Shown: positions 44,794-54,158 of the stretch, piece by piece | How the letters are laid out: every line of letters starts with the position of its first letter | How positions within the stretch are numbered: position 1 is the first letter of the stretch | DNA from: Flammeovirgaceae bacterium SG7u.111 | GTDB lineage: Bacteria; Bacteroidota; Bacteroidia; Cytophagales; Flammeovirgaceae | DNA length: 64,000 nucleotides | Reading direction: 5' to 3' | Assembly (NCBI GenBank): GCA_034044135.1 | Contig: CP139021.1 | Coordinates: 6,858,001 to 6,922,000, forward strand | Notes under the pieces: model-generated | Told to the model about the DNA's origin: nothing | The model's database searches: none | Seen by the model: only the letters and a program-made list of their open reading frames with translations | Translations under genes and position numbers: made by a program

Positions 44794-45411
44794 TTACTTA
44801 CCAGGTCCTTTAGGCGGGTTAGGGTTATTAGGAATAATTTGTTCAGCCATTTTCCAAAGCTTAGGATCGAAGTACAACCCTGCTTCGGTAGCTGCTTGCA
44901 TATTGATATTAAAGGTTGGCCTTTCTCTATTAAAGTTGATAATCCCGCCTTTTTCGCAGAATCCTTCTATTCCATCGCCGATGGTGAGCACCCCGTAAGA
45001 ACGGTACTTTAAAATCTCGCCAAGCGTTTCATTCATCCTGTATTCTTCCGAACGACCGACAAAAAGAATATGGGACCCTTTTAGTTCTCTGATGGTATTT
45101 CCTCTACGAATTTCGATAGTTCTACCCCCTGCTTTCCGATTGGCAACAAGCTCATCCAACACACCCCTAAACGGATCGTCTCCTAAAATGCCCAATACAA
45201 TTACGTTTTTCTTGAAAACATCTTCGGGCCATGTTACGTATCTCGCAAAGTGATACACCCACCCTCCTTTTATTTCATGCTCCTTCCACTGTGCCTGTGT
45301 TTTTTTAGGCAACAAAATAATAGCACCCAATAATAGAAGACCCACGTATAATCTCTTCACATTTGGTTTTATATAGGTCAATGCTTTAACGTTAATTTGT
45401 TCAATTGCCAA
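44794..45411 (-). CDS. YfiR family periplasmic protein (DUF4154)
   Basis: A 205-residue protein whose mature part matches the YfiR/DUF4154 fold: KGGWVYHFARYVTWPEDVF (about residues 48-66), VIVLGILGDDPFRGVLDEL, HILFVGRSEE, VLTIGDGIEGFCEKGGIINF. YfiR in Pseudomonas is a periplasmic inhibitor of the YfiN sensor. From the ATG the signal peptide (YVGLLLLGAIILLPKKTQAQ) is preceded by 17 polar residues; a GTG at 45360 would start directly before it and may be the real start. It lies between the CHASE8-like kinase and an OmpA-type envelope protein, which mirrors the YfiBNR partners. Confidence 0.88.
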   Translation of the reverse strand: MAIEQINVKALTYIKPNVKRLYVGLLLLGAIILLPKKTQAQWKEHEIKGGWVYHFARYVTWPEDVFKKNVIVLGILGDDPFRGVLDELVANRKAGGRTIEIRRGNTIRELKGSHILFVGRSEEYRMNETLGEILKYRSYGVLTIGDGIEGFCEKGGIINFNRERPTFNINMQAATEAGLYFDPKLWKMAEQIIPNNPNPPKGPGK

Positions 45412-45513
45412 AAGAATATTTGAATTTAAGGATTATTCCCAATATAATCATTCACTTTTATATTAAGATACTATTTTATATACCTTTATAACTATATACT
45501 CATCATCTTCTGC

Positions 45514-47790
45514 TCAATCACAATAAATAGTCACTTTTACCACATCATACACCTGATTGTTAACATAGGTATTCGTTGTCTGAGAACTATCATAGGTTAG
45601 TATTTGCGAAGAAGCCACTCCTTTTTCCATCAACTTATCTCTCAAGTAATTGAGGCGGTTAGTCGATAGGCTTTTATTGTTTCGAAGAGAATGCACATGT
45701 ACTAATTCAATCTTATGCTGTCTATTTGATTTAAGAAGAGAAGCCAATTCACCTAAATCTTCTTCAAATTGAGCATCAGGACTAACTCCACTTTGTGCAT
45801 AAGGAAAGTCGCCTTCTACGCATACACACCTACCTAATCTGTTAGAATAAGCACCTCTACAGGTCACGTCATTCATAAGTGAATTAAGGGGACCTTTCAG
45901 TCTATATACTATACTATATTCTCCTGTCTGAATAGCTCTATCGAGAGTTGATACCAAATTATCATATACATCTTGAACTTCAACTTCTTTAGGTATCAAA
46001 GGATCATCGACATATTGATATAGGCTATCCCTCCCTGTAGAATCGGCATACTCAATAATTTTATTTAGCACTTCAACTAGCATATCATACCGATTCGTCC
46101 TGATCTCATCTTCTGCTCCAGCATCAGTAGTGCTAGATGTTTTATACATTGGCTCTATTTCAACAATATCTGCTACAACCTTCCCAAATGCCGTAACTTC
46201 ATCTATGTTTATCTGGAGGCTGTACTGATAATTAAACACATCCTCTTCAATCCTTAACTCTATATTTTCAATAGCTTGCTTCTCATAAATCACATCTACT
46301 GAGTAGAATTTATTAGGGAAAAGCACCATAAAATATTTCCCATCTTCAGGCTTTGGGCTATACACATATTGCTGGATAGCTCCTGTTCCTCCTTCTTTGA
46401 CTTTAAGCTGCACAGGAACACTTTTACCATTTTTATGTAATTGAATTACCCCAGATACTTTGGTAAGAGGCATTGGGCTTTCTCCCCAAACCACTTTCAA
46501 AATATCGTATGAACCAAAAGAACCATCTCCTCCTCTGTCAGAAGACAAGTAAGCCTTACTGTTATCAGGAGTAATTTGGAAGTAATCATCATCATATACA
46601 CTATTTATTGGATCACCCAGATTCAAAGCTTTTGTCCACGATGCACCTATTTTTTTAGAACGGAATATGTCAAAATATCCCATTGAATCATGACCGTTGG
46701 AACTGAAGTATAAGGAAGTATGGTCTGGATGCATAAAAGGATTTACCTCATCAGCAGAAGAATTCACTCCTTCTCCTAGGTTTTCGGGAATTGACCACCT
46801 GCTCCCATCTATCCTGTGCATTTTATAAATATCAAAACCGCCAAATCCTCCTGGCTTGTTACTAGAAAAGTAAATAACATTTCCATTGGAAGCCATACAT
46901 GCACCTCTAACAGCTGTCCCCCTATCTACCATCAAGTCTATTGGCTGTGGTCTTTGCCAATCTCCATTATTCTTTCTATTGACCACAAAAAAACTTCCTT
47001 CACTTTCATCTTGACCTAAATAAACCAACAACTTTTCCCCATCATCGGTCATTGAAAGCGTTGCAACATAAGGGTATTCTATTCCTTGGGCAGTAGGATG
47101 CTCCCATCTCGTATTTTCAGCTGGAAAACTAGAAAAATAAACATCATCAAGGTTAGAGCGCAATTCTTTAGGCATGAATACAAACTGATCACCAAATACT
47201 AGTTCAAGCCTATCCTTTGGCCTATCAGAACTCAAAAACATAGATTGCCCATCACTAGAGACAATTGGAGCGATCTCATTATATGAAGTATTGATAGGAA
47301 AATCCATAAAGCTCACATTCACATCAATCCTTCTCCTTCCCAGTAATTTTTTACCATTTTGACAAAAACCAATGATTTCATTAGCCTTCTGCCTCATTTC
47401 ATCACTTATGGTAGTCTTTTCTAAATACTCGTTCAATACATTCACCGCATCCACAAAACGATAATTGTAATGATATGCTTTTCCCAAATAATAAAAGGCA
47501 TCGATAGGTACAGTGCCGTCATTTTCTGTTAGTGCTTTTTCAATATAAGATGCAGCATCTTTTTTATGATTTGGGGATTTCAAATAGCACAGCCCAATTT
47601 TATAATTGAAGATAGATTTGTTGTATGTGGTTCTCAATTGTCTATACGCAGAAAGAGCTTCAGCATATTCTTTTCTCAAAAACATTGCATCAGCCTGCTC
47701 TAGCGAAGCTAGCCAGTCTTGCGCCATCATGCTTAAAGGCAAGAACAGAACAAGCACCACAAATACAGATATCTTTTTAATTAATTTCAT
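45514..47790 (-). CDS. TPR/PD40 envelope protein with divergent OmpA-like C-terminus
   Basis: A 759-residue exported protein from the ATG at 47790, which begins the signal peptide (ISVFVVLVLFLPLSMMAQ). It has TPR-like helices (about 30-165), a PD40 propeller (about 175-450, MFLSSDRPKDR, VIYFSSNKPGGFGGFDIYK, LYFSSNGHDSMGYFDIF), a beta region, and a divergent OmpA-like end (about 640-759, KIELVHVHSLRNNKSLSTNR, LNYLRDKLMEKGVASSQILT). The usual peptidoglycan-contacting Asp/Arg pattern is poorly kept (VHSLRNNK in place of GHTDS). The neighbour YfiR gene is 102 bp downstream, so they may act together. Confidence 0.85.
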   Translation of the reverse strand: MKLIKKISVFVVLVLFLPLSMMAQDWLASLEQADAMFLRKEYAEALSAYRQLRTTYNKSIFNYKIGLCYLKSPNHKKDAASYIEKALTENDGTVPIDAFYYLGKAYHYNYRFVDAVNVLNEYLEKTTISDEMRQKANEIIGFCQNGKKLLGRRRIDVNVSFMDFPINTSYNEIAPIVSSDGQSMFLSSDRPKDRLELVFGDQFVFMPKELRSNLDDVYFSSFPAENTRWEHPTAQGIEYPYVATLSMTDDGEKLLVYLGQDESEGSFFVVNRKNNGDWQRPQPIDLMVDRGTAVRGACMASNGNVIYFSSNKPGGFGGFDIYKMHRIDGSRWSIPENLGEGVNSSADEVNPFMHPDHTSLYFSSNGHDSMGYFDIFRSKKIGASWTKALNLGDPINSVYDDDYFQITPDNSKAYLSSDRGGDGSFGSYDILKVVWGESPMPLTKVSGVIQLHKNGKSVPVQLKVKEGGTGAIQQYVYSPKPEDGKYFMVLFPNKFYSVDVIYEKQAIENIELRIEEDVFNYQYSLQINIDEVTAFGKVVADIVEIEPMYKTSSTTDAGAEDEIRTNRYDMLVEVLNKIIEYADSTGRDSLYQYVDDPLIPKEVEVQDVYDNLVSTLDRAIQTGEYSIVYRLKGPLNSLMNDVTCRGAYSNRLGRCVCVEGDFPYAQSGVSPDAQFEEDLGELASLLKSNRQHKIELVHVHSLRNNKSLSTNRLNYLRDKLMEKGVASSQILTYDSSQTTNTYVNNQVYDVVKVTIYCD

Positions 47791-47921
47791 ATTACAGAAT
47801 AATAGTTCTGCCAATTGACTTATAAGTAAATAAAGCTGGCTATTGGAAAAAGTAAGTCGATTGGTTATTTAGTAGTTAGATGTAATATCATAAAGATTGG
47901 CTAAAGTCTTTTTTTATTGAT

Positions 47922-47961
47922 TAGAAAAGAAACAGTCCCGAAGCTACTACACCCGGGACTG
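47922..47961 (-). terminator. Intrinsic terminator of the DUF1573 gene
   Basis: Reverse strand: CAGTCCCG and CGGGACTG form a perfect 8-bp stem, followed by TTTCTTTT. Confidence 0.8.
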
Positions 47962-47970
47962 AATGATATC

Positions 47971-49080
47971 TTAGTTTCCTTGCGAACCAGTTGTCTTTTC
48001 TACATTTGCCTCTATCCATAAAGTGGTTTGAGGAGTTTTAGGATCATTACAAATTACCGTGATGGTTTTCCTTTGCTTTCCAGTTCTTGACTTGCTGTTA
48101 AATGTAACATCAATAGTAGTTGATTCTCCTGGAGCAAGACTGGTTTTTTGTGGGCGAGTAGCCGTACATCCGCATGATGCTTTTGTTTTTCTGATAATCA
48201 TAGGAGCATCACCATTATTTGTCAATTTAAAGCTTGTATTGGCCTTAGTCCCTTCTTCGATACTTCCAAAATCATGCTTTATCTTATCGAAAGTCACTTT
48301 TGGTAACTTCGTATCGGCAGTGATCTCCCCAAAATTCTCTTTAATGTTTGCGCTTACATTTATCCTTTTTTCTGGACGATCTGAATCATCTGTCATCAGT
48401 TTGAAATAATCAAACAAATAGCCCCAATCATTTTTCTTAGTTGCGTCGTATTTGAAACTCAACGTTACTGTCTCTTTTGGAGCAACAGTAAGTTTTGAAG
48501 AAGTAAATTCAATATGACCAGGAACTTTTGTAGCTTCCAAATCAAGAGTAACAGCCTTTTCTCCAGCATTATACACAACAGTAGACGCTGTATCAACGCC
48601 ATCATTCATCACATCTCCAAAAACTATGTGAGTTGTCTTGAAACGCAAATTACCAATTGCCATCGGATAGAAATCCTCAGGACCTTTTGGTTTTGGCAAT
48701 ACCTTACCATTAATTCTCAACACTACAATCTCAGGCTCGCCATTCGTCCATACCGTAACCGATTTATTGAAAGGTCCTGGGCGATTCTTTGGGTTATAAG
48801 AGGCTTTTACATAACCTTCTCCTCCTGGCTTTACTAATTCTTTAGTCCATTCGGGAGTAGTACAGCCACACGAAGCTTGGACTTTGGTTATTTTCAAAGG
48901 CGCTTTACCAGTGTTTTTGAAGCTAAACACAACCTCTTGAGGACCACCTTCTTCTTTAATATCCCCAAAACTGTGTTGAAGCTTATCAAATTCTACCTTT
49001 CCTTTTTCTTGTGCATTTGTAATAGCTACAGTGCCTAACAAATACATTACTGTCCCAAGGATAGTTACAAACTTTTTCAT
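47971..49080 (-). CDS. Exported protein with two DUF1573 domains
   Basis: A 369-residue protein with a signal peptide (ILGTVMYLLGTVAITNAQ). It has two DUF1573 beta-sandwich domains, each with the family's SCGCT motif: ITKVQASCGCTTPEW (Cys 71 and 73) and KTKASCGCTATRPQK (Cys about 303). Between them is a third immunoglobulin-like sandwich (about 130-245). The family is abundant in Bacteroidota and is of unknown function; the paired Cys may bind metal or form a disulphide. It has its own terminator and is separate from the YfiR group. Confidence 0.9.
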   Translation of the reverse strand: MKKFVTILGTVMYLLGTVAITNAQEKGKVEFDKLQHSFGDIKEEGGPQEVVFSFKNTGKAPLKITKVQASCGCTTPEWTKELVKPGGEGYVKASYNPKNRPGPFNKSVTVWTNGEPEIVVLRINGKVLPKPKGPEDFYPMAIGNLRFKTTHIVFGDVMNDGVDTASTVVYNAGEKAVTLDLEATKVPGHIEFTSSKLTVAPKETVTLSFKYDATKKNDWGYLFDYFKLMTDDSDRPEKRINVSANIKENFGEITADTKLPKVTFDKIKHDFGSIEEGTKANTSFKLTNNGDAPMIIRKTKASCGCTATRPQKTSLAPGESTTIDVTFNSKSRTGKQRKTITVICNDPKTPQTTLWIEANVEKTTGSQGN

Positions 49081-49423
49081 TTAATCTGATTTTTAATACA
49101 AAAGAATACTCTTACGTAATATGACTTTAAAACTAACGAAACTAAAACAAATAAGTAATAAAAGACAGCATATAGAAGCCATCTAAAATTCATCTTGTCG
49201 CCTATTAGCTACTGTTTACTTTTATCTAACAATAAAAATGCTGGTTTTGATGTTCAAAATATGATAAAAACATCAATACTGCTATAAAGTACATTGCTCC
49301 TCAATAGTTCATTTAAGAACATAATAAATACGTGCAAATACTGTTCTTACGGATGATAATACATCTTTAAAAACCAGCATTTAGTAATACTTATCATCTA
49401 TTTACAATCAATCAGAATTTGGA
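49081..49423. other. Divergent spacer between DUF1573 and siaB
   Basis: 343 bp of AT-rich DNA holding presumed divergent promoters. No exact consensus promoter, long hairpin or coding stretch was seen. Confidence 0.5.
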
Positions 49424-49981
49424 ATGGATAAATTTTATGAGCATTTCAGTGTAAAACAGTTTCGAAATGAAATCAAATCGAATTCCATTTCTATGGCTTT
49501 CCAAGGAGCTTTCTCGAAAGATATATTATCTTTGATAGCTATCAACTTAAAGAAAATTCCTAATAGTGACTTTGTTAGCAAAAAAATCTTTGCATTGGTA
49601 GTAGAAATGGCTCAAAATGTCCACCATTACTCTGCCAAAAGAGTTTACTCTAAAGAGCTTCAAAGAGATATTGGAATTGGGATATTGACCATAAGCGAAA
49701 ATGATGATTGTTACATAATAAGCTCAGGGAACTATATTTACCAAAAAGATGGTATAGAAATAGATGACCGATTTGCCAAGATCAACCATTTGTCAAGTGA
49801 TGAACTGAAAGAACTCTATAAAAAGCAAAGAAAGCAACCCCAAAGAAAAGACAAACCGGGAGCTAACCTTGGCTTTATTGACATGAGAAGAAAGTCAGGG
49901 CACCCACTTGATTATATGATAAAAAAAATTGACGAAAACGAATCATTCTTCATCCTTTCAGTGAAAATTAATAAAGTATAG
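49424..49981 (+). CDS. siaB: SiaB family protein kinase
   Basis: A 185-residue cytoplasmic protein of the SiaB (DUF6272) family, which in Pseudomonas phosphorylates SiaC using a histidine-kinase-like ATP-binding fold. The N-box looks like ALVVEMAQNVHHYSAKRVYS (Glu and Asn about residues 63-68), followed by KPGANLGFIDMRRKSG (about 144-159), a G-box-like loop. Its stop codon is immediately followed by the siaC start, so the two are translationally coupled. The PP2C phosphatase SiaA and the cyclase SiaD are not in the window. Confidence 0.85.
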   Translation: MDKFYEHFSVKQFRNEIKSNSISMAFQGAFSKDILSLIAINLKKIPNSDFVSKKIFALVVEMAQNVHHYSAKRVYSKELQRDIGIGILTISENDDCYIISSGNYIYQKDGIEIDDRFAKINHLSSDELKELYKKQRKQPQRKDKPGANLGFIDMRRKSGHPLDYMIKKIDENESFFILSVKINKV

Positions 49982-49983
49982 TG

Positions 49984-50376
49984 ATGGAAAACTTTTATAT
50001 TGAGGGATCAACTTATATACCCAGAATAGATTTTAATGCAGAAACTTCAGTTCTTGAAATTGAAGGAGAATCTTACCACGAATATACACTAGAGTTTTTC
50101 CAACCAGTTTTTGAATGGCTGGAAGAATATTTAGACGAACCGGGTAAAGATGTCACGTTTAATTTTAAGATGACGTATTTCAATACGAGTTCATCAAGGA
50201 GATTTTTGGAAATATTAAACATGCTAGAAGAATATCAGGAAGATAAAGAAGGCAATGTGACCATCAACTGGTATTATGAGGAAAGCGATATAGATATGTT
50301 GGAAAGTGGGGAAGAATACAAAGAAGATGTTGAACTTGATTTCAATTTGATTCCCTATACTCCAAAAGTGGTTTAA
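49984..50376 (+). CDS. siaC: SiaC family regulatory phosphoprotein (DUF1987)
   Basis: A 130-residue protein of the DUF1987/SiaC family, the phosphorylation target of SiaB. The core is VTFNFKMTYFNTSSSRRFLE (about residues 58-77); the Thr in YFNTSS is the candidate phosphoacceptor by analogy with Thr68 of Pseudomonas SiaC, which I place from memory. The protein is very acidic. A GTG at 49981 overlapping the siaB stop is one codon upstream; the ATG is preferred. In Pseudomonas SiaC activates a diguanylate cyclase; here its effector is unknown. A bidirectional terminator follows. Confidence 0.85.
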   Translation: MENFYIEGSTYIPRIDFNAETSVLEIEGESYHEYTLEFFQPVFEWLEEYLDEPGKDVTFNFKMTYFNTSSSRRFLEILNMLEEYQEDKEGNVTINWYYEESDIDMLESGEEYKEDVELDFNLIPYTPKVV

Positions 50377-50401
50377 AAAGCATAAGTTGAGTATATATAT
50401 G

Positions 50402-50435
50402 AAAAATGTCCTCCAAGTGCTTGAAGGACATTTTT
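50402..50435. terminator. Bidirectional terminator between siaC and the M3 peptidase gene
   Basis: AAAAATGTCCT (50402-50412) pairs with AGGACATTTTT (50425-50435) around 12 nt. T runs lie on both strands, fitting the two convergent genes. Confidence 0.88.
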
Positions 50436-50464
50436 CATAACTTATGTATAGTAAGAACCACAAC

Positions 50465-52495
50465 TTAATTAAGAAGCCCTGCTCTTTTTAGCAAAGCGTC
50501 TGGAGATGGTTCTTTTCCTCTAAACCTCTTATAAAGCGTCATAGGATGCTCGCTACCTCCTGCTGAAAGTATATTTTCCCTGAATTTTTCTGCCACTTCT
50601 TTATTGAATATCCCTTCTTCTTTAAAGTACTCAAATGCATCGGCATCTAATACTTCTGCCCATTTGTAGCTATAGTACCCAGCAGAATAACCTCCTTGGA
50701 ATATATGGGCAAAAGCACAGCTTGAAGTTGTCCCTTTTACTTCTGGGAATAAATCGGTTCGCTTAATGGCCTCTTTTTCAAAAGCCATCACATCTTCTAC
50801 TTTTCCATCACCTTGATGCCATGCCATATCCAGCAAGCCAAAACTCAGCTGTCTTACAGTGGCATAACCTTCCATAAATTTCGCACTGTCCTTTATCTTA
50901 TTGATCAATTCCTCTGGAATTTTTTCCCCTGTTTCATAATGGATAGCAAACATATCGAGGCATTCTTTTTCATAAGCCCAGTTTTCAAGGACCTGAGAGG
51001 GAAGCTCCACAAAATCCCAAAAAACACTTGTACCGCTCAAACCTTCATATTTGCTATCTGCCAATAAGCCATGAAGCGCATGCCCAAACTCATGAAAAAG
51101 AGTGGTAACCTCATTAAAAGTCAATAAAGAAGGCCGAGAAGTAGTCGGTTTTGTGAAATTACATACGATGGATACATGTGGTCTTTTTTCAACCTCATTG
51201 TAGTTGGATTGCCCCCTATACGAGGTCATCCATGCACCATTTCGCTTGCCTGCCCTAGGAAAGTAATCGGCATAATAAACACCAATGTACCTCCCACTAG
51301 TATGGGTTACTTCATAAGCTGTAACATCTGGATGGTACACTTGGATATTTTTCCTTTCGGTAAAGACTAAACCAAAAAGCTTATTTGCCACACCAAATAC
51401 TCCTTCAACCACTTTTTCGAGTTGGAAATAAGGTTTCAGTACTTCATCGTCTATGGTAAACTTTTCCTTTTTCAACTTTTCAGAATAGTAGGAAAAATCC
51501 CATCGCTGCAATTGGTCAATACCATCAAGCTTCTTTGCATACTCTTCTACCTCAAGTACATCTGCTTTGGCGGCAGGCAAACCTTTCTCTAAAAGGTCTT
51601 CTAAAAAGCTATAAACACGCTTTGGCGACTCAGCCATTCTTTCTTCCAACACAAAATCAGCATGCGTAGCATAGCCCAGCAGCTTTGCTCGTTCACTTCG
51701 AAGTGCAACTATTTTTTTTACTATTTCACTATTATCTAATTCATCACCCTTACACCCTCTTGATGCAAATACTTTGAATAATTCTTCACGCCTAGCCCTG
51801 TTTTTAGCATAGGTCATATAAGCCATATAGCTTGGAAAATCGAGGGTAAACACCCACTTCCCCTCCAAGTCTCTTTCTTTGGCAGCTATAGCCGCTGCCT
51901 CAATAGCACTATCGGGCAAGCCTTCCAACTCTGCCTCATCGCTGATCACCATTTTGAAATCATTGGTCTCCTTCAGCAGGTGTTCTCCAAAAGTGAGGGA
52001 TAGCTGCGAAAGTTCTTTGTCTATTGCCCTCAATTTCTCTTTATCTACCTCTTCTAAGCCTGCACCATTTCTCACAAAACTTTTATAACTTTTTCTGAGC
52101 AAAGTTTGTGACTCCACATCTAAATCCAGTGAATCTCTTTGCTCATATACCGTCAAAATTCGTTCAAAAAGATCTTTATTGAGCAAAATATCATTGCTGT
52201 ACTCAGTTAGTTTTGGAGAAATCTTTCTGGCCAAGTTTTGAATTTCATCGTTGGTTTCAGCAGAGTTCAAGTTAAAAAAAATAGTGGATGCCCTATCTAA
52301 TAACTTTCCAGCAAGATCAAGTGCTACTATCGTATTTTCAAAAGTTGGAGCTTCCTTATTTTCAGTGATTTTAGCGATATCCTCCTTCCCGAGCTTTATT
52401 CCTTCTTCTATCGCAGGTAAAAAATGTGTTGTTTTTATTTCTTCGAATGGAGCGGTTTCCAATACCGTCTCCCACTTTTCCAACAAAGGATTCAT
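50465..52495 (-). CDS. M3 family zinc metallopeptidase (oligopeptidase A / Dcp-like)
   Basis: A 676-residue zinc peptidase that degrades oligopeptides. The active site is TTLFHEFGHALHGLLAD (HExxH, about residues 464-480), with the downstream Glu expected in FWDFVELPSQVLENWAYE. The helical N-terminal part begins MNPLLEKWETVLETAPFEEI. No signal peptide is visible, so it is cytoplasmic. Length and the GGYSAGYYSYKWAEVLDADA block (about 625-644) fit the Dcp/OpdA group. It stands as its own unit next to the sulfatase gene on the same strand, 80 bp apart. Confidence 0.93.
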   Translation of the reverse strand: MNPLLEKWETVLETAPFEEIKTTHFLPAIEEGIKLGKEDIAKITENKEAPTFENTIVALDLAGKLLDRASTIFFNLNSAETNDEIQNLARKISPKLTEYSNDILLNKDLFERILTVYEQRDSLDLDVESQTLLRKSYKSFVRNGAGLEEVDKEKLRAIDKELSQLSLTFGEHLLKETNDFKMVISDEAELEGLPDSAIEAAAIAAKERDLEGKWVFTLDFPSYMAYMTYAKNRARREELFKVFASRGCKGDELDNSEIVKKIVALRSERAKLLGYATHADFVLEERMAESPKRVYSFLEDLLEKGLPAAKADVLEVEEYAKKLDGIDQLQRWDFSYYSEKLKKEKFTIDDEVLKPYFQLEKVVEGVFGVANKLFGLVFTERKNIQVYHPDVTAYEVTHTSGRYIGVYYADYFPRAGKRNGAWMTSYRGQSNYNEVEKRPHVSIVCNFTKPTTSRPSLLTFNEVTTLFHEFGHALHGLLADSKYEGLSGTSVFWDFVELPSQVLENWAYEKECLDMFAIHYETGEKIPEELINKIKDSAKFMEGYATVRQLSFGLLDMAWHQGDGKVEDVMAFEKEAIKRTDLFPEVKGTTSSCAFAHIFQGGYSAGYYSYKWAEVLDADAFEYFKEEGIFNKEVAEKFRENILSAGGSEHPMTLYKRFRGKEPSPDALLKRAGLLN

Positions 52496-52575
52496 AGGTT
52501 TCTGTTTCTTGTCCTCACTAATTAAAATTCACTCTGATAAACTTCAAAAATGGCGATCTGTTTGAGAAAGAAAAA

Positions 52576-53958
52576 TTATTGGGTAGAGTAATTTGGATGG
52601 ATACCTGGCAATTGTGCTCCAATATTCCTCCTCCACTTGCTAAATTCATCTTTCAGTTCTTTTGCCTTTTCGGGCATTTCCGCTGCCAGATCATGCTCTT
52701 CACCAATATCATTTTTCAAATTATAAAGCTCTACCTGATCATTTGCTCCAGTAATGTATTTTTCATACCAAAAAATAAGTTTATAATCTCCTTTCCTTAG
52801 CGCACCAGCGGGTCTCATCCCCGAACCTTCATGGTAATGGGGATAATGCCAATAAAGCGATTTTCTAGAAATAGATCCTGTATTTTGTAAGACTGGTAAC
52901 ATATCCTCTCCATCTAAATTTTCCACTTGAATGGAATCTTGCCCTGCAACATTTAGCAAAGTAGGAAAAAAATCTGTAGAAATCACCTGAGCTTCGGAAG
53001 TGCTTCCTGCCTCAATATTCTTATCCCAGCGGACTATCAATGGCTCTCGTATTCCACCCTCATACAACCAGCCTTTCCCTGCCCTTAGCGGCGCTTGGGA
53101 TGCATGGGCTTCCTTTCCCCCATTATCAGAGAAAAACACGATCATAGTATGCTCTTCCAGCCCTAATTCTTCTACTTTTTGCACTATCTGCCCCACACTG
53201 TTATCAAGTATTTCTATCACCGCCCCGATTGTAGGATTGTTTTTCTCCTCACCCGCCCCAGCTTTTTTCTCATATTTTGCTATTGTTTCTGAGCTTTCCG
53301 TAAGAGGGTCGTGGATAGAATTGTGCGATACAAATAGTAAAAAAGGCTTTTCAGCATTCTTTTCTATAAAACTCAAAGAGCGAGAAGTAATCGCCTTTAC
53401 ATTGTGGGCATCTTCTTTCTTTTCCCCATTTTTAGGTTTGTAAGTAATAAAAAATTCATCGAAACCTTGCTTATCAGGATTAAAAGCATCACTTTCTGGT
53501 GAAGTTTTTTCCTTGCTCAAGTGCCACTTACCAAAAAGCGCCGTGGTGTAGCCTTTGGGTTTTAATGCTTCTGCTACAGTTATTTCTTCTAGAGGTAAAA
53601 ACTTCTGCCAGAGAGGTTCAAGAAGCGTATGATCAGCCGCAGCATTTCCAGGGATAAAATCAGTCAACTTGAGCCTTGCAGGATATTTCCCTGTCATAAT
53701 GGATGCCCTTGTTGGAGAACAAACAGCCGCCGCCGCATAGGCATTGGTAAACTTCATCCCCTTGGCTGCCAACTTATCTATATTTGGGGTTTGATAGTAT
53801 TCGCTACCATAGCAGCCGAGCTGTGTCCAGCCCAAGTCATCTGCTAAAATGAAAATAATATTAGGTGGGAGAAGTTTGCGCTGTTCATTATCAACTTTTT
53901 TAAGCTGATTACAGCTACATACCAAAAAGATGGCTGAAAGAAAGACTAACCTATTCAT
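52576..53958 (-). CDS. Lipoprotein sulfatase
   Basis: A 460-residue type I sulfatase that hydrolyses sulfate esters. A lipobox-like LVCSC (Cys 14 or 16) after a short hydrophobic stretch suggests a lipoprotein. The metal site has ILADDLGWTQLGCYG (Asp 40 and 41), and the formylglycine signature is AVCSPTRASIMTGKYPAR (Cys 80), which needs maturation by a sulfatase-modifying enzyme not seen here. KWHLSKEKTSPESD and FFSDNGGKEAHASQAPLRAG follow. No SusC/SusD genes flank it, so it is not in a visible polysaccharide locus. The sulfated substrate is unknown. Confidence 0.92.
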   Translation of the reverse strand: MNRLVFLSAIFLVCSCNQLKKVDNEQRKLLPPNIIFILADDLGWTQLGCYGSEYYQTPNIDKLAAKGMKFTNAYAAAAVCSPTRASIMTGKYPARLKLTDFIPGNAAADHTLLEPLWQKFLPLEEITVAEALKPKGYTTALFGKWHLSKEKTSPESDAFNPDKQGFDEFFITYKPKNGEKKEDAHNVKAITSRSLSFIEKNAEKPFLLFVSHNSIHDPLTESSETIAKYEKKAGAGEEKNNPTIGAVIEILDNSVGQIVQKVEELGLEEHTMIVFFSDNGGKEAHASQAPLRAGKGWLYEGGIREPLIVRWDKNIEAGSTSEAQVISTDFFPTLLNVAGQDSIQVENLDGEDMLPVLQNTGSISRKSLYWHYPHYHEGSGMRPAGALRKGDYKLIFWYEKYITGANDQVELYNLKNDIGEEHDLAAEMPEKAKELKDEFSKWRRNIGAQLPGIHPNYSTQ

Positions 53959-54158
53959 TAACGAAAAGTTTTAGTTTAAAAGAAGTAAGGCTCACTGGTT
54001 AGTTTCAGTTTTTTTCATCTTTTTATAAGATGGAACTTCCTATATAGAAAAATACTTGGGTAAGTACCAATAGCAAGTAATAGTATTTCTAAATTTATAC
54101 TGTTTTTTTGAAAAAAATCGGAGAACGATGATTTTGACAAATAAATAACAAAAATCTG

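Noticed and set aside
52576-53958. Sulfated-polysaccharide utilisation locus around the sulfatase
   Set aside because: No SusC/SusD pair, glycoside hydrolase or regulator lies beside it.
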